A stretch of DNA of 64,000 nt from Kiritimatiellaeota bacterium B1221. Its GTDB lineage: Bacteria; Verrucomicrobiota; Kiritimatiellia; SS1-B-03-39; UBA6053. The position numbers and the translations under genes were made by a program. Every line of letters begins with the position of its first letter. Position 1 is the stretch's first letter. Positions 50,608-59,712 of the stretch are shown piece by piece. Where the stretch lies: assembly GCA_029269125.1 (NCBI GenBank), contig JARHXX010000001.1, forward strand, positions 124,001-188,000, given 5' to 3'. The notes beneath the pieces are model-generated. The model searched no databases and was not told the origin of the DNA. It worked only from the letters and a program-made list of their open reading frames with translations.

Positions 50608-52767
50608 TTAGCCGGGAACTTCTTCGGTCACCCAACTGCGGATATCCGCAGCCAGCGGTTTCACAGAAACGATCGTGGCCAACCGGGTGCCACCGGATTC
50701 AGAAGGCACTTCAACCGTGTCCCCTTCCTTGTTGCCATCCAGGGCCTTCGCCATGGCCGAACCAATCGCAATGATATTGCGTTCGGGCACAGAATCCCAC
50801 TCACCCAACAAATGATAGGTGGCTTCTTCACCGCCCTCAGCAAACCGAATATGAACCGTGGTGGCAATACCGGCTTCGTCGGCAGAGAATTCCGAGAAAT
50901 CCGTAGCTTTCACCACCCGCAATTGATTTTCAATTTCAGCGCGACGTCCCATCAGTACCCGTTGGGTATCTTTGGCCGCTTTGTATTCAAAGTTTTCACG
51001 CAAATCACCATATTCACGGGCAACCGCAATTTCTTTGGTGTTTTCAGGAATATCTTTCTGAATAAGTTTCTGCAATTGGGCTTCCTTCTCGCGGTAACTG
51101 CGGATGGAGCTGACCCGGGGACGTTCCGCCAATTCGACCGCCTGATCCTCGGTTTTACCGGAAACAATGTCGCTGACGGAGGGTTCCAACTTCACAATCT
51201 GCCCCAAAACAGAGGCTTTATCCAATTGCTCCCAGGCCGTACTGTCTTTCACCCCTTGGGTGAAGGCACGGCGCTGACGATCATCCATACTGGACAAGAC
51301 TTCCTTCAACCAAACCGGTTTACGGAAAACTTCACGCAACTGATTGCGCACCCGCAAACGGTTCCCGGTGTAATCACGGTTAATCACCTTCAGTACCCGG
51401 GCAACCAAGTCCGGCGTGTTTCCGTAATTCCATTCTGCAATTTTTTTGTTGTTCTGGGAAAGCCAGAACATCACATCCACCTCGGCAGACCATTGATTCC
51501 ACACTTCGCGCAAGGAACTCGCAACCCGGTCTTCCCTCTCCTGCTCGATCAATAAGTTAATCGCTTCATTCAAGGCCGAGTACTCAAGCTGAGGCAATAC
51601 CTTGATCAAAACTTCGGCCGCCGCTTCGGGATCCGCTTTGGAAAGCGCGGCAAAGAATGATTTGGTCAAGTTGGCCGATAACATTTCCACCGTCGTCAAT
51701 AGTCCGTCGGGCGTTTTGGCTGTGGCCAGGAATGCAGACAAATCAATTTCTTCCGGCGTGATATCCAGGCGACTGGCAATCAACCAGCAACGCACCAAAT
51801 AATCATAGTGACGTCCCCGGGCACCAATGACCACAAAGCGCAGACGATCCACCACAATTTTCCGGGCCGCGTCGTCCAGTTTAGGCACCTCGGTCATTAA
51901 ACATTCTTCCAATTCATTCAAAATGGCTTCCATGTTCCGCAACTCACCCAGGTTCCAGAACCAATTGCCATCGTAGGATTTTTCCGTATCCAGCAATTCA
52001 AGCGGCTCGGAGCGTTTGCTTGGCAACACCACCAAGGCGTCTTTTTTCAATTCTTTACGGGCATTGGCCCAAAAAGTTTTCCATTTGGCTTCCGGAAAAA
52101 TGTCCGGCACCAACATGGATTGTAATTGCGGGGCCGCCGTGGGACCAAAACTCCGCAAGGCAATCCGAACCACTTCTGCCGGATCGCTTTTCACCAATTC
52201 TTCCATTTTTTCCGGCGTCAAGTAACGGCGGGCATACAGATGGTTTTCATCAATACGAACCATTTTTTCCGCAGCAAAACTTAGTTCCAACTCATGGTTG
52301 GGTTTTTCGGTGAAGTCGACAACGACCCGGCGGTCTTCGTGACGGACTTCTTTAACAGTTCCGAAGCCGAAGTTTTTCATAAACACATAATCGCCGGCCT
52401 GCAATGCACTCAGCATTTCCAAGCGGCGCAAAGCTTCTTTCGCTTTCAAACGGGGGTTTTCCATACCGGACAGTTCCAGTAAAAGGATCTGTAACGGATC
52501 CGCCGCAAACGCTTTGCTTAAATCACGCTGCACCGTTTTGCGCCAACTGCGGTCACTGCTGTACCAATCCGCCATGACCTGATATAAGCTGACCAACTGG
52601 GCATAACCGGCTTTTTCAACCAACTGTAAACGGATAAGTTTTACATGAGATTCCGCAGTTTCAGGGTCCTCCCGAAACAATGCGGTCAAGCTCCCTAAAA
52701 TGGGGGTGAGGTCCGGGGGGTTCTTTTCTAGACACTCTAACATCAATACTTCACTAAATTCGCTCAT
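50608..52767 (-). CDS. Long GreA/GreB-type transcription elongation factor
   Basis: A 719-residue protein. The C-terminal 160 residues carry a GreA-like coiled coil and globular domain: IPENTKEIAVAREYGDLREN (about 570-590), with the acidic tip as in GreA, and ATYHLLGEWDSVPERNIIAIGS (about 660-680). The preceding 550 residues are almost entirely helical (HEAT/TPR-like impression) with no motif I know. Long GreA-domain proteins of this kind occur in Verrucomicrobiota and relatives. It should bind the RNA polymerase secondary channel; the long N-terminus is of unknown role. Confidence 0.8.
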   Translation of the reverse strand: MSEFSEVLMLECLEKNPPDLTPILGSLTALFREDPETAESHVKLIRLQLVEKAGYAQLVSLYQVMADWYSSDRSWRKTVQRDLSKAFAADPLQILLLELSGMENPRLKAKEALRRLEMLSALQAGDYVFMKNFGFGTVKEVRHEDRRVVVDFTEKPNHELELSFAAEKMVRIDENHLYARRYLTPEKMEELVKSDPAEVVRIALRSFGPTAAPQLQSMLVPDIFPEAKWKTFWANARKELKKDALVVLPSKRSEPLELLDTEKSYDGNWFWNLGELRNMEAILNELEECLMTEVPKLDDAARKIVVDRLRFVVIGARGRHYDYLVRCWLIASRLDITPEEIDLSAFLATAKTPDGLLTTVEMLSANLTKSFFAALSKADPEAAAEVLIKVLPQLEYSALNEAINLLIEQEREDRVASSLREVWNQWSAEVDVMFWLSQNNKKIAEWNYGNTPDLVARVLKVINRDYTGNRLRVRNQLREVFRKPVWLKEVLSSMDDRQRRAFTQGVKDSTAWEQLDKASVLGQIVKLEPSVSDIVSGKTEDQAVELAERPRVSSIRSYREKEAQLQKLIQKDIPENTKEIAVAREYGDLRENFEYKAAKDTQRVLMGRRAEIENQLRVVKATDFSEFSADEAGIATTVHIRFAEGGEEATYHLLGEWDSVPERNIIAIGSAMAKALDGNKEGDTVEVPSESGGTRLATIVSVKPLAADIRSWVTEEVPG

Positions 52768-52904
52768 CTTTATACGGCCTTCCGTGCAGGGTTATATGGA
52801 GACACTCTTCTCTTCTTTTCTCAAGAAATGTCAAGCCAAGTAGCCACAAAGTTGACCTTGGAAGTCAATTTAGAACCCTCTATAACCCCTACACCTCCCA
52901 TTTT

Positions 52905-52992
52905 AATCAAAATCGCTGTCTGAATCGTTGTCAGAATCACGATCCAAGAAAACGCCCCCCCAAATTCGATGACGATTTCGATATCGATATCG
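52905..52992. repeat. AATCG/GAT-rich short repeats upstream of the RluA gene
   Basis: Degenerate repeats of AATCG, CGATT and GATATC, for example GATTTCGATATCGATATCG, fill this stretch. Similar degenerate GAT/CGA hexamer repeats occur between genes in PVC bacteria as I remember them. There is no gene here; the remaining bases up to 53016 must carry the promoter. Confidence 0.35.
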
Positions 52993-53016
52993 GCTTTGTT
53001 CGCGTAAAGAGACCTT

Positions 53017-53850
53017 ATGTCAAATCGCAGCCTTATTACCCAACGAGATCACGGAAAAACTCTTCAACAGTTTCTCCGTGACGAACTCAAACTCAGCAGC
53101 CGTCAGGCCAAATCCCTGCTGGATACCCGTGCCGTCTTTGTAAATGGGAAACGGATTTGGATGGCCAAACACAATTTACGAAAAGATGACCTGGTAGAAT
53201 GGCCTCACCAGAAAAAAAGCCCCAAACCGGGCGATAAAATCAATATTCTCTATAAAGATCCCTACATCATTGCCATCAACAAAGCACCGGGCGTGATCAG
53301 TGACCGGGATAAATTCAGCGCCGAATCTCTCCTTCGTGAACAGGAAAACAACCCCGAAATCCGCGCCCTGCACCGCTTGGACAAACCCACCTCGGGCCTG
53401 CTGATGTTTCTGCGCTCTTCCGATCACCGGGAAGCCTATCTCGAACTTTTCCGACGTAAGGAAATCCAAAAAACCTATCAAACCCTGCTGGTGGGTCAAC
53501 CGCGCGAAGATCAGGTCACCATTCGCCGTGCCTTGGACGGGAAAAGCACTGAAACCACGTTCCGCGTCCTCAAAAGACACGGCAACTTCTGCAAAGTGGA
53601 ATGCACCATCGGCACCGGACGCCAACATCAGATCCGTCGACACGCCATGGAATTAGGCTGCCGGGTGGCAGGCGATACCCAATACGCCCAGCAACTTCCC
53701 ATTTCCCCCATCGAAAAATCTTTGCCCCGACAAATGCTCCACGCCTTTTCGGTGGAATTTATCTGCCCCCACAGCAAACGCAAAATCAGAATCCATGCCC
53801 CCTTCACCCACGATTTCCAAAGCGCCATCAAGCAAATGGGCCTGGGATAA
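53017..53850 (+). CDS. RluA-family pseudouridine synthase
   Basis: A 277-residue enzyme that converts uridine to pseudouridine in rRNA or tRNA. An S4 RNA-binding domain (QRDHGKTLQQFLRDELKLSSRQA, split over about 8-30) is followed by the catalytic domain with HRLDKPTSGLLMFLRS (about 112-127; the Asp is catalytic) and CTIGTGRQHQIRRHAMELG (about 197-215). It is of the RluC/RluD type by length. No operon partner; a long non-coding region follows. Confidence 0.92.
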   Translation: MSNRSLITQRDHGKTLQQFLRDELKLSSRQAKSLLDTRAVFVNGKRIWMAKHNLRKDDLVEWPHQKKSPKPGDKINILYKDPYIIAINKAPGVISDRDKFSAESLLREQENNPEIRALHRLDKPTSGLLMFLRSSDHREAYLELFRRKEIQKTYQTLLVGQPREDQVTIRRALDGKSTETTFRVLKRHGNFCKVECTIGTGRQHQIRRHAMELGCRVAGDTQYAQQLPISPIEKSLPRQMLHAFSVEFICPHSKRKIRIHAPFTHDFQSAIKQMGLG

Positions 53851-54503
53851 AAACCGTCCAAGTTCCTCATTTAGAGCCTGTTGATTTATTCAAAAACCTC
53901 AACCCTAACGCCAAAGGCGTGACTCTGGGCGGACCCCTGGGTTTTGTACCCCAAATGGTCTAAGCGTTGAATGTACGGCCCTATATGATTATGGTGGAAT
54001 AGTTTATAGGGACGCACCTTCATATAGCATGTCCGAACCTTATGAACAGGCGAGAGGGGCGAGCCCTTTCGTCACTCGCCTCTCGCCTGTTCATCAGTTC
54101 GTCGAATTTTTTCTCCGCGTATTGTAAAATGGAAATGAATACGCACCCTCTTGCCACGAATTGCACTTTCCAACGTCACGACGTTTTAGCGCGAGCTTCT
54201 TCGGACAAGAGGGTGCTCCTTGGTCAAAACGAATACTCAAGATGCCTACTATACAATGCATCCCTATATGGATTTCGACATGCCAAGATTGCGTATTCAC
54301 TCCAACCCAACCCAAAGATACAACATGAAAACGAATGAGTAATGGAAATCTTATTCCGGCTGGTGCTTATTTTAATTTCATCTTGCGTCCAGGGGTTTTA
54401 CCCCTGTTTGGGTTGGGGCCGTAGCGTTGCTACTTTTAAGCTGGAATGCATAAATCAACAGACCCTGAACGGGGAACGAAGAAATTACGCCATTCGCCGT
54501 CAA
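53851..54503. other. Non-coding block rich in inverted repeats
   Basis: 650 bases with several palindromes: the long hairpin at 54042-54094 (its own entry); an 11-bp inverted repeat GCACCCTCTTG/CAAGAGGGTGC (54143-54153, 54206-54216); GAATACGC/GCGTATTC (54137-54144, 54291-54298) enclosing it; CAGGGGT/ACCCCTG (54390-54406); and GTAGC-GTT-GCTAC plus TTTT (54421-54437), a possible small terminator. The stretch around 53890-53960 reads GVTLGGPLGFVPQ in one frame, like a dispersed repeat. No believable gene on either strand. Confidence 0.5.
54042..54094. repeat. Long inverted repeat (20-22 bp arms)
   Basis: ATGAACAGGCGAGAGG + GGCGAG (54042-54063) pairs with CTCGCC + TCTCGCCTGTTCAT (54075-54094) across an 11-base loop, with only a two-base bulge. 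An RNA hairpin this long is strong, but no T-tract follows. It could be an inverted dispersed repeat, a recombination site or part of a small RNA. Confidence 0.7.
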
Positions 54504-55379
54504 CTATTCCGCGGCCATCAAAGACACCCGAAACAAACTTCCCCCCGAAGTCACATACAATGTGTTCTCATCCTCTCCAAAACAAACGTTCGTCGTATGC
54601 CCCGGAATCGGAATCATGCCTTGGTATTTCCCTTTGGCGGAAAAAATCTGTATCCCCTGCTCATCCGGTAAGTTTCGGTTATTGGTGAACACCGCCAGAT
54701 ACAGGTCCCCACTCAGCGGATGCACCGCCAATCCATCCAGAACCTTATCAATCCCTTCGGCCACCCGCTGGGGCCTGTTCTCTACACTTCCATCCGCATT
54801 CACGGGAAAAGCCAGGGTCCAATGATCCATGCCCACATTGACATACAGGGTTTCTCCATCCCGGGACATGGCGATACCATTGGGTTTATTGAATGATTCA
54901 GGGAGAGCCTTCACCACTTCGCCGTCCGGTTTCACCCGGTAGACGAATTGAAAATCCTCCCGACCCCTTCTGCCAAAATCCGGATCCGTGAAATATACAG
55001 ATCCCTCTCTCCCCACCGTCACGTCATTCGGATTATTCAATGGCTCCCCCGCAAACCCATCCGCCAGTACCGTGATGGAACCTTCTTTTTCCATACGGGT
55101 CACCCGTCGCTTCGCCCCTTCACAGGTAATTAGCCGCCCCTCCCCGTCCAACACATTGCCATTTCCTCTCCCCGACTCTTCCCGAAAAATTTCCAACCCC
55201 GTTTTTTCTGTCCAAAGATATAACTTGGCTGCCCGGATATCACTAAAGATCACCCCGCCCCTTTCCGGGACCCACACCGGCCCCTCGGTAAATTGAAGTC
55301 CCTCCACCAGCTTTTCCACTTTGACTTCCGCCACCACAACTTGGGCGAACAAACAGATTCCACATAAGATTTTATACAT
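54504..55379 (-). CDS. SMP-30/gluconolactonase-family protein
   Basis: A 291-residue exported beta-propeller enzyme (signal peptide MYKILCGICLFAQVVVA). Typical phrases: QFTEGPVWVPERGGVIFSDI, CEGAKRRVTRM, NDVTVGREGSVYFTDPDFG, KPNGIAMSRDGETLYV, with the metal-binding Glu in TEGPVW and Asn/Asp in NNPNDV and LDGLAVHP. These hydrolyse sugar lactones to aldonic acids. It is the last gene of a three-gene operon with a solute symporter, suggesting sugar-lactone uptake and hydrolysis. Confidence 0.88.
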   Translation of the reverse strand: MYKILCGICLFAQVVVAEVKVEKLVEGLQFTEGPVWVPERGGVIFSDIRAAKLYLWTEKTGLEIFREESGRGNGNVLDGEGRLITCEGAKRRVTRMEKEGSITVLADGFAGEPLNNPNDVTVGREGSVYFTDPDFGRRGREDFQFVYRVKPDGEVVKALPESFNKPNGIAMSRDGETLYVNVGMDHWTLAFPVNADGSVENRPQRVAEGIDKVLDGLAVHPLSGDLYLAVFTNNRNLPDEQGIQIFSAKGKYQGMIPIPGHTTNVCFGEDENTLYVTSGGSLFRVSLMAAE

Positions 55380-55399
55380 ATTTTCTCTCCTGTCCGTTC

Positions 55400-55843
55400 C
55401 TATTCCACAATATAAATGGTATAAAGCCCCTCGTCCTGGTAGACGGTGTTGGGGAACAAAGTATCATCGTCCAATTCCGCATCATATTCCCATTTAAGCT
55501 TATTAGAGCGCACCGTCACCGCAAAAGTATAAGATCCTGCTTCAGTGGGAACTCCGACAACCTCGGCATAATCCACCCCTCCTTCTCTATATTGTCGGAA
55601 TGCTGTCCCCGGCGGCAGGGTGCCATCTTCCCATTTAAACACAAAGTCGTAAGCGTCATCATTCGGGGTATTTTCCACCCGGGCCCCAATTCGGAAAACA
55701 TAAGGTTCCCCCACCTGCCCTTCAGGAGGCTCATCCCCCCAAATCACCAGTTTGTTTTGGCTGTGGGTATCGATGATTTCATCGATACAACCACTCACGA
55801 AACCAGTGGCGATCAACAAAACCAGATATCGGACAATTTTCAT
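55400..55843 (-). CDS. Small Ig-like lipoprotein
   Basis: A 147-residue lipoprotein (lipobox FVSGC, Cys at 19). The body is an Ig-like beta-sandwich of the cadherin-like/He_PIG type: GQVGEPYVFRIGARVEN, GTLPPGTAFRQY, GVPTEAGSYTFAVTV. No enzymatic motif. Its ATG overlaps the stop of the symporter gene and it is followed closely by the SMP-30 gene, so it may be an accessory surface subunit of that small operon. Confidence 0.7.
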   Translation of the reverse strand: MKIVRYLVLLIATGFVSGCIDEIIDTHSQNKLVIWGDEPPEGQVGEPYVFRIGARVENTPNDDAYDFVFKWEDGTLPPGTAFRQYREGGVDYAEVVGVPTEAGSYTFAVTVRSNKLKWEYDAELDDDTLFPNTVYQDEGLYTIYIVE

Positions 55844-57267
55844 TTCCTCACAAATATCAGACCCGGCAGGGTTCCGGCCAGCCCAAAATAAAACGGTTCA
55901 AACCCTTCCCAGAAATCACTCAATTCACATTGCCACTGCAACACATAAAAGAAACTCATTGCGCAGGCACCGCCCACACAGGAAACCACAAAGTTCCGAT
56001 CAGACAATCGGCCCGGAAGCACATAGCCCAACAGCAAAGGAAAAAGCAGACAGGCGGTGCTGAATCCCCCGAAGAACTTCCAAATATCCACCAGCATGGT
56101 ATCCGTTTCATCATAGAAGAAATAAGCGATCCCCACCGCAAGCACGGCGATCCCCACCGTTCCCAAATGATGGAAACCCACCGATCCCTTCCACTTTCTG
56201 GGTGCCAAATCATACGCCACCACCGTGCCGGAAAGAAAAAGATACGAATCCAGGGTACTCAGGATCGTCGCCAGAATCCCCGCCAGAAAAAAGCCGCGCA
56301 CCCCCATCGGCAATAACTGTACCGCATAGGTTAAATATGCCGTTTTACTGTCAATATCCGGAAGCACCGCCCGGGCATAAATCGCCCCGAAGGTGGTGCA
56401 AAAATCAAATCCCACCCAGATCAAGGTCGCCAACAAAATACCCCTCCGTGCCGTTTTCACATCTTTGGCCGCCAGACAGCGCTGATAAAAGTTGGGATCC
56501 ACCAACGTTCCTAATGCAACCAGCCCCCACACCAATGTGGTTCCCAAAGAGTAGTGCCCCCGAAAAGGATTCCAATGGCTCGCCGGCACCGAATCTGAAG
56601 CATGCAACCAGCCAAGCCCTCCGAAATTTTTCATACTGAACACAATCACCAGTGCCACCGCCGAACACATCACCCCAAACTGAATCATATCCGAAAACAC
56701 CACCGAACGCAGTCCCCCCACCGTGCTGTACGTCAGCACCGCCACAGTTCCTATCAACATGCACACCCACAATTCCCCTCCGAAAAGCAACTGAAGAAAA
56801 AGCCCCAGGCTAATAACATACACCACGGGCAACACATTAAACAAATTGAGCCAGGCTCCCAACTTTCCGGAAACCGGCCCAAACATTTTCTCCAGCAAAT
56901 GGGGCATCGTCCGCGCTTCGGTTTCCCGAATTCTGCGAACCAGAAAAAACGCAAAAATCAAATAAGCCACATACCAAAAGGCCCCTTGGGTAATCCAGGA
57001 ATACAACCCGCCTTCGTATGCATATTGGGTCACGGAAAAGATTCCTCCGTACCAGGTGGCCACCAGCGTGCCCGTAAATAAAGGCAAGGTCAAGCGCCTC
57101 CCCATCAACAACAGATCTAAAAGCCGTTCCTCTCCGCCTGTCTCCTCAACCTTTCGCTGACGCAAATTTCCGTAAATCACCGCACCAAGCGTGACCAACA
57201 GCACCAACGCAAACACGCCCCAGTCCGCAACGGATAAATATTCAGGAAGGTAAATTGTATTTTTCAA
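55840..57267 (-). CDS. Sodium:solute symporter family transporter
   Basis: A member of the SSS family, about 475 residues with 12-13 hydrophobic helices. Characteristic phrases: GRRLTLPLFTGTLVATWYGG (second helix region), TYSTVGGLRSVVFSDMIQFG (the Na+ site region) and LAGILATILSTLDSYLFLSG. I place the start at a TTG at 57267 preceded by AAAGGG; no ATG exists in the frame, and a TTG at 57297 is the other option. It leads an operon with a small lipoprotein and an SMP-30 lactonase, so the solute may be a sugar acid or lactone. Confidence 0.85.
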   Translation of the reverse strand: MKNTIYLPEYLSVADWGVFALVLLVTLGAVIYGNLRQRKVEETGGEERLLDLLLMGRRLTLPLFTGTLVATWYGGIFSVTQYAYEGGLYSWITQGAFWYVAYLIFAFFLVRRIRETEARTMPHLLEKMFGPVSGKLGAWLNLFNVLPVVYVISLGLFLQLLFGGELWVCMLIGTVAVLTYSTVGGLRSVVFSDMIQFGVMCSAVALVIVFSMKNFGGLGWLHASDSVPASHWNPFRGHYSLGTTLVWGLVALGTLVDPNFYQRCLAAKDVKTARRGILLATLIWVGFDFCTTFGAIYARAVLPDIDSKTAYLTYAVQLLPMGVRGFFLAGILATILSTLDSYLFLSGTVVAYDLAPRKWKGSVGFHHLGTVGIAVLAVGIAYFFYDETDTMLVDIWKFFGGFSTACLLFPLLLGYVLPGRLSDRNFVVSCVGGACAMSFFYVLQWQCELSDFWEGFEPFYFGLAGTLPGLIFVRK

Positions 57268-57394
57268 AGTGCATGACCCTTTAGTTGAAAGCAACAAAGG
57301 GTTAAATCCTAAACTTTACTTCCTTTCACCTAAAACCGGAGCGCGAACAGTTTTTCCCCGGTAAAACCCTAGTGGAATGCCACCTCACGCAAAC

Positions 57395-58123
57395 TCAGCC
57401 TCTCGCTATCGTCAGGGTATTCACTTCTTTCACCCCCGCCTTTTTCATCGCCACCGCACATGCGTCGAGCGTCGCCCCTGTTGTCATCACATCGTCAATC
57501 AATAAAACCCGCTCCGGCACAGAGGATCTCTTCTTTACCGCAAAGGCACTCCGCACATTTTCTTTCCTGGCGGCTTTGGATAATTTGGTTTGGGTATCCG
57601 TGTTTCGGATCCGCTTTAACCCCTGCCATGTTTTCAGACGGGGATCCAATTTCAGCATCCCGCGTATCAGCTCCACATCCTGATTGAATCCCCGTTTTCG
57701 TTGCCGGCTCCGGTGAAGAGGGACCGCCACCAATGCCTGCCCGTCTGCATCCGGAAAATACGTCTTCACCCCCGCCAGCAACATGCGGGATAAATCGGGG
57801 ATCACAGAGAAATTCCGATGATATTTCAGCGCATGAATCGCCTCCCTCACCCCGCCTTCGTAATGAAACAGACTGCGCCCCTGATGATACTGGGGCGGAT
57901 GCGCTTCACAATCCGAACAAGTAAACACATGATCAATTCTCCCCGCCACAATTTGCCCACAACGCTCACACCAGGGCGGGCCCAGGGCCACCGAATCCGC
58001 ACGGCAATCCCAACACAATCCGTGCTCATCCCCCTCCGTAATTTCTTTCCCGCAACTGCAACAGATTCGGGGATAGATCTCATCCAAAACCCGCTGCTTC
58101 AATTGGAGAATTCCCCGAATCAT
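57395..58123 (-). CDS. comF: ComF-family phosphoribosyltransferase-like protein
   Basis: A 242-residue ComF/GntX-like protein implicated in natural competence and DNA uptake. Two N-terminal zinc-binding clusters (CCSCGK...CWDC; CERCG...CSDC) precede a phosphoribosyltransferase fold whose PRPP loop is VLLIDDVMTTGATLDACAVA (about 198-217). The ATG at 58123 overlaps the stop of the upstream binding-protein gene; an in-frame ATG at 58174 would overlap that gene far more. Being the last gene of a peptide-uptake transcript is unusual for comF. Confidence 0.9.
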   Translation of the reverse strand: MIRGILQLKQRVLDEIYPRICCSCGKEITEGDEHGLCWDCRADSVALGPPWCERCGQIVAGRIDHVFTCSDCEAHPPQYHQGRSLFHYEGGVREAIHALKYHRNFSVIPDLSRMLLAGVKTYFPDADGQALVAVPLHRSRQRKRGFNQDVELIRGMLKLDPRLKTWQGLKRIRNTDTQTKLSKAARKENVRSAFAVKKRSSVPERVLLIDDVMTTGATLDACAVAMKKAGVKEVNTLTIARG

Positions 58124-59712
58124 TCGAAGCTCACCGCCCGCAGTGGATGCCAATCCAATAAATTTGCCGACCACCCCTTCACCCTTGGATCCTTCAAATA
58201 TTGCGTTGCCCCGAAATAGAGAGGTAAAATCGGAAGCGCCTCCAACAAAACCGCCTCCGCTTCAGCCAACACCTCCATGCGCTGCCCGCCGGCCTGCGCC
58301 GAGGATGTCAACAGTCCGTCATAGCGCGCATCCTTCCAGCCGGCAAGATTGTTGCCCGCTTCAGATTGCCACAGCCCCATAAAAGTCAGAGGATCCACAT
58401 AGTCCCCGACCCACCCCAAATAACAAAGATCAAAATCCCGTTCACGACGCCGACTGTAATAGGTTTGCCGTTCCAGATTTTCGATTTCAATGCGGATGCC
58501 CAGTTCCTGAATCCACCGTTGCTGAATCAGCTCCGCCACCTTCTGGGAATCCTGACCACTCTGATAAATAAAAATGACTTCAGGAAAATGTTCACCACCG
58601 GGATACCCCGCCTCCGCCAACAGGCGGCGGGCCTCATCCGCATCTTCTGTCAGCAGGCTGTCCGGCTGATACCCCGCCGTACCGGGAGGCACATAACTAA
58701 ACGCGGGCTTCCGCACGCCGTAAAGCACGGTTTCTGTAATGAGCTTCCGATCCAATGCCAGACTCAGAGCCTTTCGCACCCGCACATCTTTCAGTGCCTC
58801 ATGCTGCAGATTCATGGCATAACCCACCGATTCCAAATACGGATCCACCCGCAAATGTTCCGGTTCCTTTTTCTGATAACTCCGCAAACGGTGCCGGGGC
58901 AAGGTGTAGGTCACATGAATTTCTCCCGCCCGAAAAGCATTCTCTTCAGACGCGGCATCCGGAATCGACAAAAATTCAGCCCCCTGCAGCTGAACCGTTT
59001 CGGCCTGCCAGTACTTCTCATTTTTCGCCAGAATGAGCCGGTCTTCCCCCCGCCATTCCTTCAACACAAAAGCGCCATTCACCACCAAATTTTCAGGACG
59101 GGTCCACGCGCCATCCCGCGAGCTCTCACTCTCAAATTCCTTCAACACATGTGCCGGCAAAGGAAACGCAGTCCAATGAGCCAACAACCCGAAAATATAA
59201 GGGGTGGGTTCACTCAATTGGAGTCGCAGCGTTTTTTCATCCAACGCCCTCACCCCCAAATCGTCCAGCTCCTTCTCCCCGGTATTCACCTCTTTGGCGT
59301 TCAGAATCGGATACAGCATAAAGGCATAGGAAGCCCCCAAATCCGGATTCAACAGACGTTTAAATGCAAATTCAAAATCCGGGGCCGACACCGCAGTACC
59401 ATCCGACCATTGGGCATCCCGCAAAAAGAAATCGATCTGCAGCCCATCCTCTGAAACCTCCCAGGATTCCGCCATCCCCGGCTCCGGCAGCAACGTTTCG
59501 CTGTGAATGCGCGTCAATCCCTCGAATAAATTAATCAGCACATTCCCTGCGCCCACCGAAGTCGCCAAGTGCGGATCCATACTTTCAGGTTCAGGTCCGT
59601 TCCCCCGTAAGAGCACACCCTCGGCGACAGCCTCATCCACCGGCAGTACTTTTTCAGTTTTCGATCCACAGGCCATCAAAAACAGGGTCAGAAGCAACCA
59701 AACCTTTTTCAT
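58120..59712 (-). CDS. oppA: Peptide ABC transporter substrate-binding lipoprotein
   Basis: A 530-residue family 5 extracellular solute-binding protein (lipobox LFLMAC). Typical phrases: GPEPESMDPHLATSVGAGN, LPEPGMAESWEVSEDGL, DAQWSDGTAVSAPDFEFAF, near residues 40-125. It should deliver peptides to an Opp-type transporter; the nearest permease set is oppBCDF at 29.7-33.2 kb. It is paralogous to the next gene upstream, with which it overlaps by 4 bases. Confidence 0.93.
   Translation of the reverse strand: MKKVWLLLTLFLMACGSKTEKVLPVDEAVAEGVLLRGNGPEPESMDPHLATSVGAGNVLINLFEGLTRIHSETLLPEPGMAESWEVSEDGLQIDFFLRDAQWSDGTAVSAPDFEFAFKRLLNPDLGASYAFMLYPILNAKEVNTGEKELDDLGVRALDEKTLRLQLSEPTPYIFGLLAHWTAFPLPAHVLKEFESESSRDGAWTRPENLVVNGAFVLKEWRGEDRLILAKNEKYWQAETVQLQGAEFLSIPDAASEENAFRAGEIHVTYTLPRHRLRSYQKKEPEHLRVDPYLESVGYAMNLQHEALKDVRVRKALSLALDRKLITETVLYGVRKPAFSYVPPGTAGYQPDSLLTEDADEARRLLAEAGYPGGEHFPEVIFIYQSGQDSQKVAELIQQRWIQELGIRIEIENLERQTYYSRRRERDFDLCYLGWVGDYVDPLTFMGLWQSEAGNNLAGWKDARYDGLLTSSAQAGGQRMEVLAEAEAVLLEALPILPLYFGATQYLKDPRVKGWSANLLDWHPLRAVSFE

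Noticed and set aside
50467-51555. 362-codon open frame antisense to the GreA-type gene
   Set aside because: The sense gene has a clear GreA domain; the antisense product is Asn/Phe/Arg-rich shadow sequence.
54042-54338. 98-codon frame starting in the long hairpin
   Set aside because: It starts in a palindrome, runs through further repeats, has odd composition and no ribosome-binding site.
53851-54503. Retron or other reverse-transcriptase element in the hairpin block
   Set aside because: No reverse transcriptase gene lies within the window, and the inverted repeats do not match a known msr/msd layout that I can recognise.
58366-59454. 362-codon open frame antisense to the first peptide-binding gene
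   Set aside because: Gln/Arg/His-rich shadow of a strongly supported family 5 binding protein.
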